This document shows, piece after piece, positions 5,139 to 5,923 of a DNA stretch of 5,923 nucleotides; the first letter of the stretch is position 1; each line of letters begins with the position of its first letter. The notes below the pieces were generated by a model. The model made no database searches and was not told where the DNA came from. It worked only from the letters and a program-made list of their open reading frames with translations. The position numbers and the translations under genes are program-made. Location: contig JAFAFF010000069.1 of assembly GCA_023423605.1 (NCBI GenBank), forward strand, positions 1 to 5,923, read 5' to 3'. The stretch is from Pseudomonadota bacterium (GTDB lineage: Bacteria > Pseudomonadota > Gammaproteobacteria > Xanthomonadales > Xanthomonadaceae).

Positions 5139-5800
5139 GCCACGGCGTCCGGGAGCCAGTGCTTCACGCCATGGGTGATCGCTCCGCGCAGGTCGATCAG
5201 CTTGCGATGGAAGAAATGGCTGGTATCGGGCATGCGCACCAGCTCATGCGGGGCGTCCAGCGTCTCCAGCCAGTCATATACCGCCTGCGGATCGACGATC
5301 TCGTCCTGTTCCCCCTGGATGACCAGCCAGCGCTGTGGCGGCTGCACGCCATCGAAATCCCAGCGACCGGCCGGCGGGGCGATGGACACCAGCGCATCGG
5401 GCTGCACGTCCGCAGCCGCCTTCAGCGACACGTAGGCACCGAAACTGAAGCCGGCCAACCAGAGCTGATGGTCGGGCCGCTGCTGCCGCACCCAGTCCAC
5501 CACCGCCTTCAGATCATCCTGCTCACCGTTGCCATGGTCGAAGTTTCCGGCCGAATCGCCGACGCTGCGGAAGTTGAAGCGCACCGTGGCCACGCCCAGG
5601 TCGCGCAGGGCGTTGGCGGCCATGGTGACCACCTTGTTGTGCATGGTGCCGCCTTCGGTGGACAGCGGGTGGCAGACGACGGCGACCACCGGTTGCGCCG
5701 GCACGTCCGGCTTGGGCAGGTCCACGGCCACATCCAGCGGACCGACCGGTCCATCGAGGGTGAGTGTGCCTGTCTGCTGGGGGAAGGAAGGATTGCGCAT
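5135..5800 (-). CDS. Alpha/beta hydrolase of the COG2945 type, substrate unknown
   Basis: The 221-residue product is a compact cytosolic alpha/beta hydrolase without signal peptide or lid domain. The nucleophile elbow is GFSFG (117-121, Ser119). The likely acid is Asp166 in QGEQDEIVDP, and the likely base His195 in DTSHFFH, giving a complete Ser-Asp-His triad in normal order. An HPLSTEGGTMHNKVV block (44-58) and FNFRSVGDSAG (75-85) match the COG2945 pattern (predicted hydrolases of the alpha/beta superfamily), whose physiological substrates are not established. The ATG at 5800 is preferred because the family-like sequence begins at this point and a TATCAT box lies just ahead. The upstream in-frame extension is low-complexity, without family similarity, and is antisense to the divergent membrane protein gene. 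It overlaps zapE by 4 bp (ATGA) and is probably first in a two-gene operon. Confidence 0.9.
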   Translation of the reverse strand: MRNPSFPQQTGTLTLDGPVGPLDVAVDLPKPDVPAQPVVAVVCHPLSTEGGTMHNKVVTMAANALRDLGVATVRFNFRSVGDSAGNFDHGNGEQDDLKAVVDWVRQQRPDHQLWLAGFSFGAYVSLKAAADVQPDALVSIAPPAGRWDFDGVQPPQRWLVIQGEQDEIVDPQAVYDWLETLDAPHELVRMPDTSHFFHRKLIDLRGAITHGVKHWLPDAVA

Positions 5801-5843
5801 GGCAACATGATAGCGTCCCCTTCCCGTCCCTTGCCTGTCGCCC
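5801..5843. promoter_or_regulatory. Divergent promoter gap between hydrolase and membrane protein genes
   Basis: Only 43 bases separate the two start codons. On the minus strand TATCAT (5812-5807) is a fair -10 box whose expected start point falls at or next to the hydrolase ATG (5800), suggesting a leaderless mRNA; no Shine-Dalgarno is evident before that ATG. A matching -35 is weak. No clear promoter is visible for the plus-strand gene, and it too lacks a Shine-Dalgarno. Confidence 0.35.
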
Positions 5844-5923
5844 ATGCACTTCCTTGTGTTCGCCGTCCTATGCAGCGTGCTGGTATCGGTGCTGCTGAAA
5901 CTCGCCCGCCGACACACGCTGGA
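5844..5923 (+). CDS. Membrane protein, N-terminal fragment cut by the window edge (possibly EamA/DMT-type transporter)
   Basis: An ATG at 5844 opens a frame that stays open to the window end (26 codons plus two bases). The peptide starts MHFLVFAVLC and continues as one strongly hydrophobic helix (about residues 3-18) followed by KLARRH, a positively charged cytoplasmic border as expected for a first transmembrane segment. I recall xanthomonad EamA/DMT-type membrane proteins with a similar opening, but 26 residues cannot settle the family. There is no Shine-Dalgarno before the ATG (upstream bases are CTGTCGCCC), so it may be leaderless. It is transcribed divergently from the hydrolase gene. 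Confidence 0.7.
   Translation, partial: MHFLVFAVLCSVLVSVLLKLARRHTL

Noticed and set aside
4020..5435. A 471-codon open frame on the plus strand opposite zapE and the hydrolase gene
   Set aside because: Same GC-bias artefact. It runs antisense across two well-supported genes, and its translation shows only composition-driven repeats of Gln, Arg and Val.
5801..5917. N-terminal extension of the alpha/beta hydrolase (ATG 5917 or 5845)
   Set aside because: The extra residues lack family similarity and are antisense to the divergent membrane protein gene; the enzyme fold is complete from 5800.

Overview
The window looks like chromosomal DNA from a xanthomonad, most likely Stenotrophomonas. Three things point there: GC-rich coding sequence with strong third-position GC bias, a GTAG...CTAC palindrome pair of the SMAG type (the REP-like repeats of S. 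maltophilia), and xanthomonad-like versions of every protein. The genus is inferred from memory of these families, not from a search. The genes are mostly housekeeping; no defence system, prophage, insertion sequence or CRISPR array is visible. The less ordinary content lies between the genes.

Layout. Bases 1-156 are a 44-bp tandem repeat array (three full units and a decayed fourth) that runs off the left edge. A hairpin at 157-183 follows the stop of nrdA. nrdA (minus strand, 193-2577) encodes the catalytic large subunit of class I ribonucleotide reductase. Its upstream region (2578-3168, about 590 bases shared with a divergent gene) holds a good sigma-70 promoter covered by two abutting palindromes, a leader of about 280 nt rich in perfect hairpins, and on the plus strand an orphan intrinsic terminator. 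A secreted DUF2884 (YggN-like) protein follows on the plus strand (3169-3951). Its stop codon is part of an inverted SMAG pair (3945-4012), which separates it from a convergent minus-strand unit.

That unit holds an alpha/beta hydrolase (5135-5800) and the cell-division ATPase gene zapE (4038-5138), joined by an ATGA stop/start overlap. At the right edge, 43 bp from the hydrolase start and divergent from it, a plus-strand membrane protein gene begins (5844 onward) and is cut by the window.

How the parts relate: NrdA makes deoxynucleotides for DNA synthesis, and its small subunit gene nrdB would be expected to the left, beyond the repeats. ZapE acts at the division septum. The hydrolase and DUF2884 proteins have no defined role here. 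The main regulatory interest is the nrdA promoter and leader, where operator-like palindromes, stable RNA hairpins and a cysteine/arginine-rich upstream reading frame coincide.
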